64,000 bases of DNA from Cryobacterium cheniae (lineage in GTDB: Bacteria > Actinomycetota > Actinomycetes > Actinomycetales > Microbacteriaceae). The translations under genes were made by a program, and so were the position numbers. Shown one piece after another: positions 26,966 through 38,129 of the stretch (position 1 is the first letter of the stretch; every line of letters begins with the position of its first letter). The notes under the pieces are model-generated. The model ran no database searches and had not been told where the DNA came from. It saw only the letters and a program-made list of their open reading frames with translations. The stretch lies in contig NZ_SOGN01000047.1 in the NCBI RefSeq assembly GCF_004403395.1, forward strand, positions 1 through 64,000. Reading direction: 5' to 3'.

Positions 26966-27403
26966 CTACTCTTCCTGGTATTCGGCGAGCTGCCTCGGCC
27001 CGAAGGCGTCCGGCAGCACTTCATCGATGGTGCGCACACCCGACACGGTTTCCAGCAGCATGCCGGGTGCGGAGTGTTCGTACAACAACTGGCGGCAGCG
27101 GCCGCAGGGCATCAGCGTGCGCCCGTGGCCGTCGACGCAGGTGAACGCCACCAGGTGGCCCCCACCGGTCAGGTGCAGCACGGAGACGAGGGCGCACTCG
27201 GCGCAGAGGGTGAGACCGTAGGAGGCGTTCTCGACGTTGCATCCGCTGATCACCCGCCCGTCAGAGACGAGCGCCGCGGCGCCCACCGGAAACTTCGAGT
27301 ACGGCACGTAGGCCTTGCCCATGGCGGCGGTCGCGGCCTCCCGCAGCACACCCCAGTCGATCTCGCCGGCTGCGGGCAGCGCGCCCGGCATCATGGCGGT
27401 CAC
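26966..27403 (-). CDS. cdd: Cytidine deaminase
   Basis: This 145-residue zinc enzyme deaminates cytidine and deoxycytidine to uridines. GCNVENASYGLTLCAECALV holds the catalytic Glu and first zinc Cys, and PCGRCRQLLYE the other two. YSKFPVGAAALVSDG is typical of the homotetrameric form. I chose GTG 27403 because it overlaps the permease stop as GTGA, like its neighbours; ATG 27394 would remove three residues. Confidence 0.93.
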   Translation of the reverse strand: MTAMMPGALPAAGEIDWGVLREAATAAMGKAYVPYSKFPVGAAALVSDGRVISGCNVENASYGLTLCAECALVSVLHLTGGGHLVAFTCVDGHGRTLMPCGRCRQLLYEHSAPGMLLETVSGVRTIDEVLPDAFGPRQLAEYQEE

Positions 27404-28695
27404 GATTTGATGTACGGCTTGCCGGATGCCGCCGGTCCCCGGGACGTTCCAACGAACCCGGCGACGGCGAAGATGGTGACCAGGTACGGCAGCATCAGCA
27501 TGAACTCGCTCGGCACCGGCGACCCGATGATGCTGAGCACGTTCTGCAGGTTGGTCGCGAAGCCGAACAGGAGGGCGGCCAGGGTGGCCCGGATCGGATC
27601 CCAGCGGCCGAAGATCACGGCCGCGAGGGCGATGAAGCCGGCTCCGGCGGTCATCTCCTTGCCGAACGCGCCGACCGAACCGAGGGTGAAGTAGGCGCCG
27701 CCGAGGCCGACGATCGCGCCGGCGAGCGACACGTTCCAGAACCGGGTGCGGCCGACGTTGATGCCCACGGTGTCGGCCGCCTGCGGGTGCTCGCCCACGC
27801 TGCGCAGGCGCAGGCCCCATTTGGTGTGGAAGAGGCCGTAGTACACCACGGCGACGGCCACGTACATGATGTAGACGATCAGCGTCTGGCGGAAGAAGAC
27901 CGGTCCGATGATCGGGATCTCGCTGAGCAGCGGGATATTGATGCGCTCGAAACGCGGCGGCTGGTTGAGCAGCGCCGCGTTGGGCGCCATCACCTGGGAG
28001 TAGAGGAAGCCGGTGACGCCGATCACGAGCACGTTGAGCACGACACCGACGATGACCTGGTCGACGAAGTACTTGATCGAGAACGAGGCGAGCACCATCG
28101 AGACGAGCACACCGGCGAACATGGCGGCGATGAGGCCGAGGATGGGCTGGTTGGTCAGTGAGGCCACCATGGCCGAGGTGAACGCCCCGGCGAGCAACTG
28201 GCCCTCGATGGCGATGTTGACCACGCCGACCCGCTCCGAGATGACGCCGCCGAGAGCACCGAAGATCAGCGGCACGGCCAGGCTGAGCGAGCCGAAGAGC
28301 AGCCCGGGCACCGGGATGGTCTCGCCGGCGGCGGCCCAGGCCAGGAATCCGATCAGGAAAAGCACGGCGAAGACGGCGATCAGCCAGATCGGCACCTTGC
28401 GCCGGGACTGCACCAGAGCGGCGCTCACGCCCGTGATCAGGAGCAGCAGCACGCTGATGACGATGCCGGTCAGCAGGGTGGGCAGCTCGAGATCGGGAAG
28501 CTGGATCAGGTCGCTCGTGGTGGAGAGCCGCATGGTGCTGACACCCTCGCGGCCGAAGGCCACGAAGAGCAGGAACCCGAAGACGGTGAAGATCCCGAGG
28601 GCGATCGGAGCCTTCCAGCTCTTCACATTCTCGAAGTCGGGGCGATCGTCCGCGGCGGGCGAAACGGGCTGGACGGCCGGAGCAACGGTGCTCAC
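27400..28695 (-). CDS. Nucleoside ABC transporter permease (YufQ/BMP-type)
   Basis: This 431-residue permease has about ten membrane segments and the family core ISERVGVVNIAIEGQLLAGAFTS and VGINVGRTRFWNVSLAGAIVGLGGAY. It forms the membrane channel with the permease encoded just upstream. A roughly 25-residue hydrophilic N-terminus (PVSPAADDRPDFEN) precedes the first helix. GTG 28695 overlaps the upstream stop by four bases. Confidence 0.88.
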   Translation of the reverse strand: MSTVAPAVQPVSPAADDRPDFENVKSWKAPIALGIFTVFGFLLFVAFGREGVSTMRLSTTSDLIQLPDLELPTLLTGIVISVLLLLITGVSAALVQSRRKVPIWLIAVFAVLFLIGFLAWAAAGETIPVPGLLFGSLSLAVPLIFGALGGVISERVGVVNIAIEGQLLAGAFTSAMVASLTNQPILGLIAAMFAGVLVSMVLASFSIKYFVDQVIVGVVLNVLVIGVTGFLYSQVMAPNAALLNQPPRFERINIPLLSEIPIIGPVFFRQTLIVYIMYVAVAVVYYGLFHTKWGLRLRSVGEHPQAADTVGINVGRTRFWNVSLAGAIVGLGGAYFTLGSVGAFGKEMTAGAGFIALAAVIFGRWDPIRATLAALLFGFATNLQNVLSIIGSPVPSEFMLMLPYLVTIFAVAGFVGTSRGPAASGKPYIKS

Positions 28696-29956
28696 TTTGC
28701 AGCCACCTCCTGGGAAACGTTGGGCCGTGCACGGCGGGGCGCGGAGCCAGGAGCCGGCAGGCGGAAGATGGCCCGCACGAGCGGCGGGGCCGCGATGAAG
28801 AGCACGATCAGAGACTGAACGACGAGCACGATGTCGATCGGCACACCCTCGGCCGCCTGCATCGAGAAGCCGCCGGCCTTGAACGCGCCGAACAGGATGC
28901 CGGCCGCGAACACACCCCAGGGTTTGGACCGGCCCAGCAGCGCGACCGTGATCGCGTCGAAGCCGATGCCCGAGTCGAGTCCGGCGCCGAAACCGCTGGT
29001 CGTGGTGCCGAGCACCTGGTTGATGCCGGCCAGGCCGATCAGTCCGCCCGAGAACAGCATCGCGTAGACGTAGATGCGCTTGACGCTGATGCCGGCCACG
29101 CGCGCCGCGTTCGGGTTCAGTCCCACGGCCCGGAACTGGAAGCCCAGGTTCGACCGGGACAGCAGCCACCAGGTGAAGACCGTGGCGGCGATGGCCAGGA
29201 TGAACCCGAAGTGCAGGGAATAGGTCGAGCCCAACAGATCGGGGAAGACCGCGGTGGCCTTCGTCGCCGGGCTCTTCGGGTTGTTCGATCCCGGGGTCTT
29301 CAGGAAGCCCTCGCGCAGCAGGTAGCTGACCAGATAGAACGCGACGTAGTTGAGCATGATCGTCGTGATCACCTCGTGGGCGCCGGTGCGGGCCTTGAGC
29401 AGACCCACGATCCCACCCCAGAGGGCGCCGCCGAGGATGCCGGCCACCAGCGCCGCGACCATGTGCAGGCCGTAGGGCAGGTCGACCGCGAAGCCGACCC
29501 AGCCGCCGAGGGCCGCGGCGATCAGCATCTGACCGCGGCCTCCGATGTTGAACATTCCCACCCGGAAGCCCAGCGCCACGCCGAGCCCGGCCATGATCAA
29601 CGGGGTCGCGAAGGTGAGCGTCTCGGTGAGCGGCTTGATGCCGGCCGCGAAGCTCGGGCGGCGGAAGTTGTAGACCGAGCCCTGGAACAGGGCCGAGTAC
29701 GCGCCGGCCACGGAGTTCCAGATTTCCCGCAGCAGGTCGCCCGGCCGGGAGAAGAAATAGCCGGCCGCCTCCTGCACTCCGTCGTTGGTGAAGGCGATCA
29801 TGATGCCGCCGACGAAGAGGGCGAGCACGACGGCGAGCACGGAGATGATCGCGTTGCCGGTGGTGATCTCGCGGAACGCCTGGTTCCAGCGGGACGGCTG
29901 GTCGGGCTCCGGCTTCGCCGGTGTTCCAGACGTGGTCGTGGGACCCTGTGTCGCGC

Positions 29957-29960
<4 letters not shown>
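28692..29960 (-). CDS. Nucleoside ABC transporter permease (YufP/BMP-type)
   Basis: This is a 422-residue, multi-helix permease. [23 protein letters not shown] and [33 protein letters not shown] are motifs of the second BMP-system permease. A proline-rich cytoplasmic N-terminus of about 35 residues precedes the first helix. The GTG start at 29960 overlaps the ATPase stop by four bases. Confidence 0.88.
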
Positions 29961-31477
<1,517 letters not shown>

Positions 31478-31484
31478 GTGGACG

Positions 31485-31490
31485 ATTCTA
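31485..31490 (-). promoter_or_regulatory. Predicted -10 box for the nucleoside importer operon
   Basis: TAGAAT on the minus strand, 7 bases before ATG 31477. The BMP lipoprotein gene upstream has its own ribosome-binding site, and a hairpin separates the two, so this is likely an internal promoter. Confidence 0.5.
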
Positions 31491-31598
31491 TTCAGTGACG
31501 AGCGAAAGTTGATGCTCTTGCTCATATGTTGGCGGGGTGGCGGGGTTCGTTCGACTGTGTATCAGGCCGGCCGGCGCTGCCGCCCGGTTAACGCAGGA

Positions 31599-31627
31599 GG
31601 GGAGGCCCGCATGGTGCGTGCCTCCCC
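31599..31627 (-). terminator. Hairpin after the BMP lipoprotein gene
   Basis: GGGGAGGC (31599-31606) pairs with GCCTCCCC (31620-31627). It could weaken read-through from the abundant lipoprotein gene into the ATPase gene. No U-tract is visible. Confidence 0.45.
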
Positions 31628-31643
31628 CGACTGCCTTTTAGTG

Positions 31644-32744
31644 CTACTTCGGGGTCGCGGGCGACTCGATCTTGAGCGTGCCGCTGATGATGTCGGCCTT
31701 GATGGCCTCGATCTCGGTCATGACCGCGGGGTCGACCTTGGATTCCCAGTCGTGGAGCGGGGCGATGTCGACGCCCTTGTTCTCGAGCGTGCCGACGTAC
31801 GGGTCGGCCGAGAATGTACCCTCGGCGTCGTCGAGGATGATCTGCTCGGTGGCATCCGTCATCTGCTTGAGCACCGAGGTGAGGTACAGCGAAGCGAATT
31901 CGGGCGTGGTCTCGAACAGGTCGCTGTCGACACCGATGATGGCGACGTCCTTGCCGGAGTCCTGGATGGCCTGAGCGGTGCCCTGGAAGAGCGGTCCGGC
32001 GACCGGGAGGATGATGTCAGCGCCGCCGTCGATCAGCCCGGTGCTCAGCGCCTTGCCCTGGTTGATGTCGTCGAAGCCACCGGCGAACAGACCGGTCTGT
32101 GCGGCCTTGTCCCAGCCGAGGACCGTGACGTTGGTGCCCTTTTTCTCGTTGTGGTACGCGACGCCGTCGACGAAACCGTCCATGAAGATGGTGACCGACG
32201 GGAACTGGAGTCCACCGAAGGTGCCGACCACACCGGTCTTGCTGGTGCCCGCAGCCAGGTACCCGGCCAGGAACGCGGCCTGCGCGGTGTCGTACAGCAC
32301 CGGCTTCACGTTCTCGAGCTCCAGCGGGCTGAAGTCGTCGTTGGAGAGCGCGGAGTCGATCAGTGCGAAGTTGGTGTCCGGCGCGGCCTGGGCGGCGTCG
32401 CGGGTGGCGTTGGCCAGGGCGAAGCCGACCGTGAGGACGAAGTCGCAGCCCTGGTCGACCATGCTGGAGACGTTCGGGCCGTACTGGTCTTCCGACTTGG
32501 ACTCGGCCTGCTGGAATTCGATTCCCAGCTCGTCGGACGCCTTGGTGATGCCCTCGAAGCTGGACTGGTTGAAGGACTTGTCGTCGAAGCCGCCGAAGTC
32601 GGAGACGATGCAGGGCAGGTAGTCCGATTCGGCGCCACTCCCGGAACCCTCATCGGTCGGCGCCGGCGCGCAGGCTGCGAGAAGGGCCACGACGCCCAGC
32701 GTGGCAAGGCCGCTGAAAGCGACCCGTCGTTTCATGATTGTCAT
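31644..32744 (-). CDS. BMP-family nucleoside-binding lipoprotein
   Basis: This 366-residue substrate-binding protein has a lipoprotein signal ending VVALLAAC. The mature part shows VSDFGGFDDKSFNQSSFEG, NVSSMVDQGCDFVLTVGFALA and VGTFGGLQFPSVTIFMDGFVDG, the Bmp (PnrA-like) motifs that bind purine nucleosides in characterised members. GGAGG lies 5 bases before ATG 32744. It leads the ATPase-permease-permease-cdd-deoA-add locus. Confidence 0.92.
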   Translation of the reverse strand: MTIMKRRVAFSGLATLGVVALLAACAPAPTDEGSGSGAESDYLPCIVSDFGGFDDKSFNQSSFEGITKASDELGIEFQQAESKSEDQYGPNVSSMVDQGCDFVLTVGFALANATRDAAQAAPDTNFALIDSALSNDDFSPLELENVKPVLYDTAQAAFLAGYLAAGTSKTGVVGTFGGLQFPSVTIFMDGFVDGVAYHNEKKGTNVTVLGWDKAAQTGLFAGGFDDINQGKALSTGLIDGGADIILPVAGPLFQGTAQAIQDSGKDVAIIGVDSDLFETTPEFASLYLTSVLKQMTDATEQIILDDAEGTFSADPYVGTLENKGVDIAPLHDWESKVDPAVMTEIEAIKADIISGTLKIESPATPK

Positions 32745-32947
32745 AATGACCTCCAATGGTCGCCCGGCGCGGGTTCGCAAGGGGCTGTATTGGAGTACAC
32801 GCTACCGAATGATTCTCTGCTCAAAGGAGCAAACCCGGCCTGCGCGCGAAAGGTTATCAAGACGCGATACTCGGCCGTGGCGGTGCCGCCCGCCACCCCG
32901 GCCGCGTCGAGCGCGAAATCGCCCCCGATCGGGGGGTTCGGTGTCGG

Positions 32948-34069
32948 CTAGAGGACGTCGCTGCTGCCCGAAAGCTTCAGTGCATCCACGACGGCCTTGA
33001 CCTTCTGCGCGTTGGCGCTGGTCGTGATGAGGAGGGCGTCCGGGGTGTCGACCACCACGATGTCCTCGACGCCGATCAGGGCGATCATGCGCCCGGTGTG
33101 ACTGACCACGATCCCGCTCGAGGAGTCGGCGAGGACCCGGGCACCCTCGCCGAGGATGGCGAGGTCGCGCTTGCGGCCATTGGCGTGGATCTTCGCGATC
33201 GAGGCGAAGTCGCCGACGTCGTCCCAGTCGAACTGGCCGGGGATCACGGCGAGCTTGCCTCGGGTGGCCGCCGGTTCGGCGACCGAATAGTCGATCGCGA
33301 TCTTCTTCAGGCGGGGCCAGACGCGGTCGACCACGGCGCCGCGGCGCGGGGTGTCCCAGGCGTCGGCCAGCTCGAGCAGTCCGGCGAGCAGGTCGGGCTC
33401 GGACGCCCCGATCTCTTCGAGCAGGCGGTCGGCACGGGCGATGAACATGCCGGCGTTCCAGTAATAGGTGCCGGTGGCCAGGTATTCCTGGGCGGTGGCC
33501 AGGTCGGGCTTCTCCACGAAGGAGTCCACCGACAGGGCGCTGGCGGCGCCGGCGATGTCCAGCGGGCCGGCGGTCTTGATGTAACCGAAGCCGACCGCCG
33601 GTTCGGTGGGCTGGATGCCGATGGTCACGATGTACCCGGCATCGGCGGCGCGCACGGCGTCGGCGACCGCCTGGCGGAACTGGGCCTCGCCCTTGATCAC
33701 ATGGTCCGCGGCGAAGGAGCCGATGATGACGCCCGGTTCGCGTTTCTGCAGGATCGCCGCGGCCAGGCCGATGGCGGCCGTCGATTCGCGCGGCTCGCTT
33801 TCGAGCACCACATTCAGGTCGGCCAGTTCGGGCAGCTGCGCTTCGACGGCGGCCCGGTGCGCGCGGCCGGTGACGACCATGATGCGCTGCTCGCCCGACA
33901 GCGGCGCGAGACGATCCCAGGTGGCCCGGAGCAGGGTCTGGCCGGAGCCGGTCAGGTCGTGCAGGAATTTGGGGGCGTCGGCGCGGGACAGCGGCCACAG
34001 CCGGGATCCGATTCCGCCGGCCGGAATCACGCTGTAGAAACGATCGAGTGGTTCCGTTGATTCAAGCAT
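32948..34069 (-). CDS. manC: Mannose-1-phosphate guanylyltransferase
   Basis: This 373-residue nucleotidyltransferase makes GDP-mannose from mannose-1-P and GTP. PAGGIGSRLWPLSRADAPKFL is the nucleotide-binding signature, and FVEKPDLATAQEYLATGTYYWNAGMF is the sugar site. Only the pyrophosphorylase domain is present, with no isomerase domain. It is divergent from a GT4 gene whose relatives use GDP-mannose. ATG 34069 has no Shine-Dalgarno sequence, and TAGTCT lies 6 bases upstream. Confidence 0.92.
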   Translation of the reverse strand: MLESTEPLDRFYSVIPAGGIGSRLWPLSRADAPKFLHDLTGSGQTLLRATWDRLAPLSGEQRIMVVTGRAHRAAVEAQLPELADLNVVLESEPRESTAAIGLAAAILQKREPGVIIGSFAADHVIKGEAQFRQAVADAVRAADAGYIVTIGIQPTEPAVGFGYIKTAGPLDIAGAASALSVDSFVEKPDLATAQEYLATGTYYWNAGMFIARADRLLEEIGASEPDLLAGLLELADAWDTPRRGAVVDRVWPRLKKIAIDYSVAEPAATRGKLAVIPGQFDWDDVGDFASIAKIHANGRKRDLAILGEGARVLADSSSGIVVSHTGRMIALIGVEDIVVVDTPDALLITTSANAQKVKAVVDALKLSGSSDVL

Positions 34070-34075
34070 GCGGCC

Positions 34076-34081
34076 AGACTA
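34076..34081 (-). promoter_or_regulatory. Predicted -10 box of a leaderless manC transcript
   Basis: TAGTCT on the minus strand, 6 bases before ATG 34069. Confidence 0.5.
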
Positions 34082-34136
34082 CCCGCCCGGTCCGTGCCGT
34101 TCACGGTGCGTTCACCTGCCCGCCGGAGGGCGTGCC

Positions 34137-34142
34137 TACGCT
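34137..34142 (+). promoter_or_regulatory. Predicted -10 box of the divergent glycosyltransferase gene
   Basis: TACGCT, 6 bases, then ATG 34149. With the manC box only 56 bases away, the two promoters are nearly back to back. GTTCAC occurs twice between them (34099-34104 and 34110-34115). Confidence 0.5.
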
Positions 34143-34148
34143 CGCCTC

Positions 34149-35303
34149 ATGAGGGTTGCCCTGATCACCGAAAGTTTCCTGCCCACGATCAGCGGAGTCA
34201 CGACGAGCGTGTGCAAGGTGCTCGAGCACCTCGCCCGCACCGGCCACGACGCGATGGTCATCGCTCCGGCCGGCGCTCCCGCCGAATACGCCGGGTTCCC
34301 GGTGCACGCCGTCCCCGCGGCGCGCTACCGGCAATTCCCGGTGGGAATGCCCAGTCCCCAGGTGCACCGTCTGCTGGCCGATTTCGCCCCGGACGTGCTG
34401 CACGCCGCCTCGCCGTTCCTGCTCGGCGCCCAGGGCATCGCGGCCGCGAACCGGCAGGACGTGCCCAGCGTCGCCGTCTTCCAGACGGATGTCGCCGGTT
34501 ACGCCCGCCGCAACCGGCTCGGCCCGGCCGCGCAGTCGGCCTGGCGTTTCGTCAAGTGGGTGCACGAGGGAGCCGACCTCACCCTGGTTCCCTCCTCCGC
34601 ATCGATGACGGACCTGCGCCGGGTCGGCCTGCGCCGGCTCGCGCACTGGAGCCGCGGTGTCGACCTGGTCGGCTACCACCCGAACCGGAGATCCGACCCC
34701 GAGGTGACCGCCCTCCGGCGCCGGCTGGCCCCGAACGGCGAAGTCGTCGTGGGCTACGTCGGCCGCCTGGCACCGGAGAAGCAGGTGGAGAGGTTCCGGG
34801 CCCTGCGGGGGATGCCGGGCATCCGTCTCGCCCTCGTCGGCGACGGCCCCTCGAGGCCGGCGCTCGAGCGGGAGCTGGCCGGGATGCCGGTGACCTGGCT
34901 CGGCCGCCTGGATGGGCCGGACCTCGCTCGGGCCTACGCGAGCTTCGACCTGTTCCTGCACGCGGGCACGGAGGAGACCTTCGGCCAGACCCTGCAGGAG
35001 GCGCACGCCGCCGGCCTGCCGGTCGTGGCCCCGCGGGCCGGGGGCCCGATCGACCTGGTCAACCACGGCGAAAACGGTTTCCTCTTCGTTCCGGACGACG
35101 ACCGGGACCTGCGCGCCTGCGTCAGCCGGCTGGTCCTGGACCCCGGCCTCCGGCGGAGGATGGGCGAGGCGGGACGCCGGAGCGTGCTCGGCCGGTCCTG
35201 GGAGAACGTCTGCGGCGCACTGCTCGGGCACTACGAGCAGGTCATCGACGAACGGGCCGCCGTTCGCGCCATGGTTGCGGTTCCGCTGTCAATGCAGCGC
35301 TAG
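34149..35303 (+). CDS. GT4 glycosyltransferase, probable GDP-mannose-dependent alpha-mannosyltransferase
   Basis: This 384-residue GT-B enzyme shows ALITESFLPTISGVTTSV at the N-terminus, the WSRGVDLVGYHP hinge, VGYVGRLAPEKQVERF, and the E-x7-E motif in HAGTEETFGQTLQEAHAAGLPVV-type context. It resembles MgtA/PimB-like mannosyltransferases that build mannosylated glycolipids in Actinobacteria. Divergence from manC, which makes GDP-mannose, supports that donor. It is not in the same operon as the sdh genes that follow after 113 bases. Confidence 0.85.
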   Translation: MRVALITESFLPTISGVTTSVCKVLEHLARTGHDAMVIAPAGAPAEYAGFPVHAVPAARYRQFPVGMPSPQVHRLLADFAPDVLHAASPFLLGAQGIAAANRQDVPSVAVFQTDVAGYARRNRLGPAAQSAWRFVKWVHEGADLTLVPSSASMTDLRRVGLRRLAHWSRGVDLVGYHPNRRSDPEVTALRRRLAPNGEVVVGYVGRLAPEKQVERFRALRGMPGIRLALVGDGPSRPALERELAGMPVTWLGRLDGPDLARAYASFDLFLHAGTEETFGQTLQEAHAAGLPVVAPRAGGPIDLVNHGENGFLFVPDDDRDLRACVSRLVLDPGLRRRMGEAGRRSVLGRSWENVCGALLGHYEQVIDERAAVRAMVAVPLSMQR

Positions 35304-35416
35304 CCGGGCATTCGCGTTTTATCTCGGCGCAGAGACACTTATGATTGTGTTACGTGCGTATTGCGCATTGCCGGTCTGCTTCGTCGAGGCCGCTATTCAG
35401 CCAGGGAGGGTTGGTC

Positions 35417-35830
35417 ATGCCAGAGCAGGCAGCGACACTGACATCCCAGCAGAAGACGACGTCACGTCGCCCCGCCGGAACCCTGTATCGGGGCCGCGAG
35501 GGCATGTGGTCATGGGTCCTCCACCGCATCACGGGTGTTGCGATCTTCTTCTTCTTGCTGGTTCACATCTTGGACACCGCGCTGGTGCGTGTCAGCCCGG
35601 AAGCCTACAACGCGGTCATCAGCAGCTACCAGACTCCGATCATGGGTCTCGGTGAGACCGCGCTCGTCGCGGCCATCGTGTTCCACGCCTTCAACGGGCT
35701 GCGGATCATCCTGATCGACTTCTGGAACGCCAAGTATCAGAAGGCCATGTTCTACGTCGTGATCGCCCTGTGGGTGGTAACGATGCTCGCCTTCGTGCCG
35801 CGCCACCTGATCAACGTGTTCAGCCACTAG
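35417..35830 (+). CDS. sdhC: Succinate dehydrogenase cytochrome b556 subunit
   Basis: This 137-residue membrane anchor has three helices. LYRGREGMWSWVLHRITGVAIFF contains the conserved SxxHRxTG quinone/heme region, and VFHAFNGLRIILIDF the heme-ligand His. ATG 35417 follows AGGGAGGG, ruling out the upstream in-frame ATG at 35345. It is the first gene of the complex II operon. Confidence 0.93.
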   Translation: MPEQAATLTSQQKTTSRRPAGTLYRGREGMWSWVLHRITGVAIFFFLLVHILDTALVRVSPEAYNAVISSYQTPIMGLGETALVAAIVFHAFNGLRIILIDFWNAKYQKAMFYVVIALWVVTMLAFVPRHLINVFSH

Positions 35831-35843
35831 AACGGGGAGAGCC

Positions 35844-36296
35844 ATGACATCCACAATCGAAGCTCCCCGCAGCCCCTACTCCCGCGCTCCGCGTTCCCGC
35901 GGCGTGAACTGGGAAAAATGGGGCTGGATCTACATGCGCGTCTCCGGCGTCGTGCTGGTCGTGCTCATTTTCGGCCACCTCTTCGTCAACCTGATGGTCG
36001 GCGAGGGCGTCAGCGCCCTCAACTTCGCCTTCGTCGCCGGCAAGCTGACCACCCCGTTCTGGATGGTCTGGGACGTGCTGATGCTCTGGCTCGCCCTGAT
36101 CCACGGCGGCAACGGCATGCGCACGCTGGTCAACGACTACGCCACGCAGCGCCTCACCCGCGGCATCCTGAAGTCCGCCATCCTGGCGGCCGTCGTGATC
36201 CTGATCGTGCTCGGCACGCTCGTGGTCTTCACGTTCGATCCCTGCCCGGCCGGCTCGCCCGCCGATCTTCTTCCCTCGTTCTGCTCGGCCAGCTAG
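35844..36296 (+). CDS. sdhD: Succinate dehydrogenase membrane anchor subunit
   Basis: This 150-residue subunit has three helices. [22 protein letters not shown] includes a likely heme/quinone-side His, and [17 protein letters not shown] is the matching motif of SdhD. GGGGAGAG precedes the ATG. It lies between sdhC and sdhA with short spacers of 13 and 17 bases. Confidence 0.93.
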   Translation: MTSTIEAPRSPYSRAPRSRGVNWEKWGWIYMRVSGVVLVVLIFGHLFVNLMVGEGVSALNFAFVAGKLTTPFWMVWDVLMLWLALIHGGNGMRTLVNDYATQRLTRGILKSAILAAVVILIVLGTLVVFTFDPCPAGSPADLLPSFCSAS

Positions 36297-36313
36297 GAGC
36301 TGCAAACACTCAT

Positions 36314-38128
36314 ATGTCAACGGATGCTGTAACCGCGCCCTCCGAGCCCACCGTCGTCGACGGCGTGCACTACCACAAGTTCGACATCGTCATCGTGGGA
36401 GCCGGCGGTGCCGGCATGCGTGCCGCCATCGAAGCCGGCTCCGGCGCCAGCACGGCCGTGATCTCCAAGCTGTACCCGACGCGGTCGCACACCGGTGCGG
36501 CGCAGGGCGGGATGGCCGCGGCCCTCGCCAACGTCGAAGAAGACAACTGGGAATGGCACACCTTCGACACGGTCAAGGGCGGCGACTACCTGGTGGACCA
36601 GGACGCGGCCGAGATCCTCGCCAAGGAAGCCATCGACGCGGTCATCGACCTCGAGAACATGGGCCTGCCCTTCAACCGCACGCCCGAGGGCAAGATCGAC
36701 CAGCGCCGCTTCGGCGGACACACCAGTGACCACGGCAAGGCACCGGTCCGCCGGGCCTGCTACGCCGCGGACCGCACCGGCCACATGATCCTGCAGACGC
36801 TCTACCAGAACTGCGTCAAGCGCGGCATCAACTTCTTCAACGAGTTCTACGTGCTCGACCTGGTCATGACCGAGGTTGACGGGGTCGACCAGCCGTCGGC
36901 CGTGGTCGCCTACGACCTGTCCACCGGCGAGCTGCACGTCTTCCAGGCGAAGGCGTTCATCTTCGCCACCGGCGGGTTCGGCAAGATCTACAAGACCACC
37001 TCGAACGCGCACACCCTGACCGGCGACGGCGTGGGCATCGTGTGGCGCAAGGGCCTGCCGCTCGAGGACATGGAGTTCTTCCAGTTCCACCCGACCGGCC
37101 TGGCGGGCCTGGGCATCCTGCTCACCGAAGGCGCGCGCGGCGAGGGAGCCATCCTCCGCAACGCCGCCGGCGAACGGTTCATGGAGCGCTACGCGCCCAC
37201 CATCAAGGACCTCGCCCCGCGTGACATCATCGCCCGCTGCATGGTCAAGGAGGTCGCGGAAGGCCGCGGCGCCGGGCCCAACAAGGACTATCTCTACCTC
37301 GACTGCACCCACCTCGGCGCCGAGGTGCTCGAGACCAAGCTGCCCGACATCACCGAGTTCGCCCGCACCTACCTGGGCGTCGACCCGGTCACCGAGCCGG
37401 TGCCGGTCATGCCGACCGCGCACTATGCGATGGGCGGCATCCCCACCAACGTGGACGCGGAGGTGCTGCGCAACAACACCACCGTGGTTCCCGGCCTCTA
37501 CGCGGCCGGCGAATGCGCCTGCGTGTCCGTGCACGGGTCCAACCGTCTCGGCACCAACTCTCTGCTCGACATCAACGTCTTCGGCAAGCGCGCCGGCAAC
37601 AACGCCGTCGCCTACGTCAAGACGGCCCAGTTCACGCCGCTGCCGGCCGACCCGGCCAAGGGTGTGCGGGAACTGCTGGAGGGCATCCGCACCTCCACCG
37701 GCACCGAACGCATCGCCGTGCTCCGCAAGGAGTTGCAGGAGACGATGGACGCCAAGGCGCAGGTGTTCCGCACCGACGAGTCGCTCTCCGACGTCACCAC
37801 CGTGATCCACGGTCTGCGCGAGCGGTACAAGAACATCGGCGTGCAGGACAAGGGTCGCCGGTTCAACACGGACCTGCTCGAGGCCGTCGAACTCGGCTTC
37901 CTGCTCGACCTGGCCGAGGTCGTCGTGTTCTCCGCACGCAACCGCAAGGAAAGCCGCGGCGGGCACATGCGCGACGACTTCCCCCTGCGCGACGACGCCA
38001 ACTATCTCGTGCACACCATGGCCTACCTGACCGGAGACCCGCTCTCCGCCGACGCCGCCGACCACATTGCGCTCGACTGGAAGCCGGTCACCATCACGCG
38101 CTACCAGCCGATGGAAAGGAAGTACTGA
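36314..38128 (+). CDS. sdhA: Succinate dehydrogenase flavoprotein subunit
   Basis: This 604-residue FAD subunit oxidises succinate to fumarate. [18 protein letters not shown] binds [18 protein letters not shown] has the His that carries covalent FAD, and [20 protein letters not shown] and [18 protein letters not shown] are active-site motifs. ATG 36314 is chosen because an upstream extension would overlap sdhD entirely. Confidence 0.96.
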   Translation: MSTDAVTAPSEPTVVDGVHYHKFDIVIVGAGGAGMRAAIEAGSGASTAVISKLYPTRSHTGAAQGGMAAALANVEEDNWEWHTFDTVKGGDYLVDQDAAEILAKEAIDAVIDLENMGLPFNRTPEGKIDQRRFGGHTSDHGKAPVRRACYAADRTGHMILQTLYQNCVKRGINFFNEFYVLDLVMTEVDGVDQPSAVVAYDLSTGELHVFQAKAFIFATGGFGKIYKTTSNAHTLTGDGVGIVWRKGLPLEDMEFFQFHPTGLAGLGILLTEGARGEGAILRNAAGERFMERYAPTIKDLAPRDIIARCMVKEVAEGRGAGPNKDYLYLDCTHLGAEVLETKLPDITEFARTYLGVDPVTEPVPVMPTAHYAMGGIPTNVDAEVLRNNTTVVPGLYAAGECACVSVHGSNRLGTNSLLDINVFGKRAGNNAVAYVKTAQFTPLPADPAKGVRELLEGIRTSTGTERIAVLRKELQETMDAKAQVFRTDESLSDVTTVIHGLRERYKNIGVQDKGRRFNTDLLEAVELGFLLDLAEVVVFSARNRKESRGGHMRDDFPLRDDANYLVHTMAYLTGDPLSADAADHIALDWKPVTITRYQPMERKY

Positions 38129-38129
38129 G

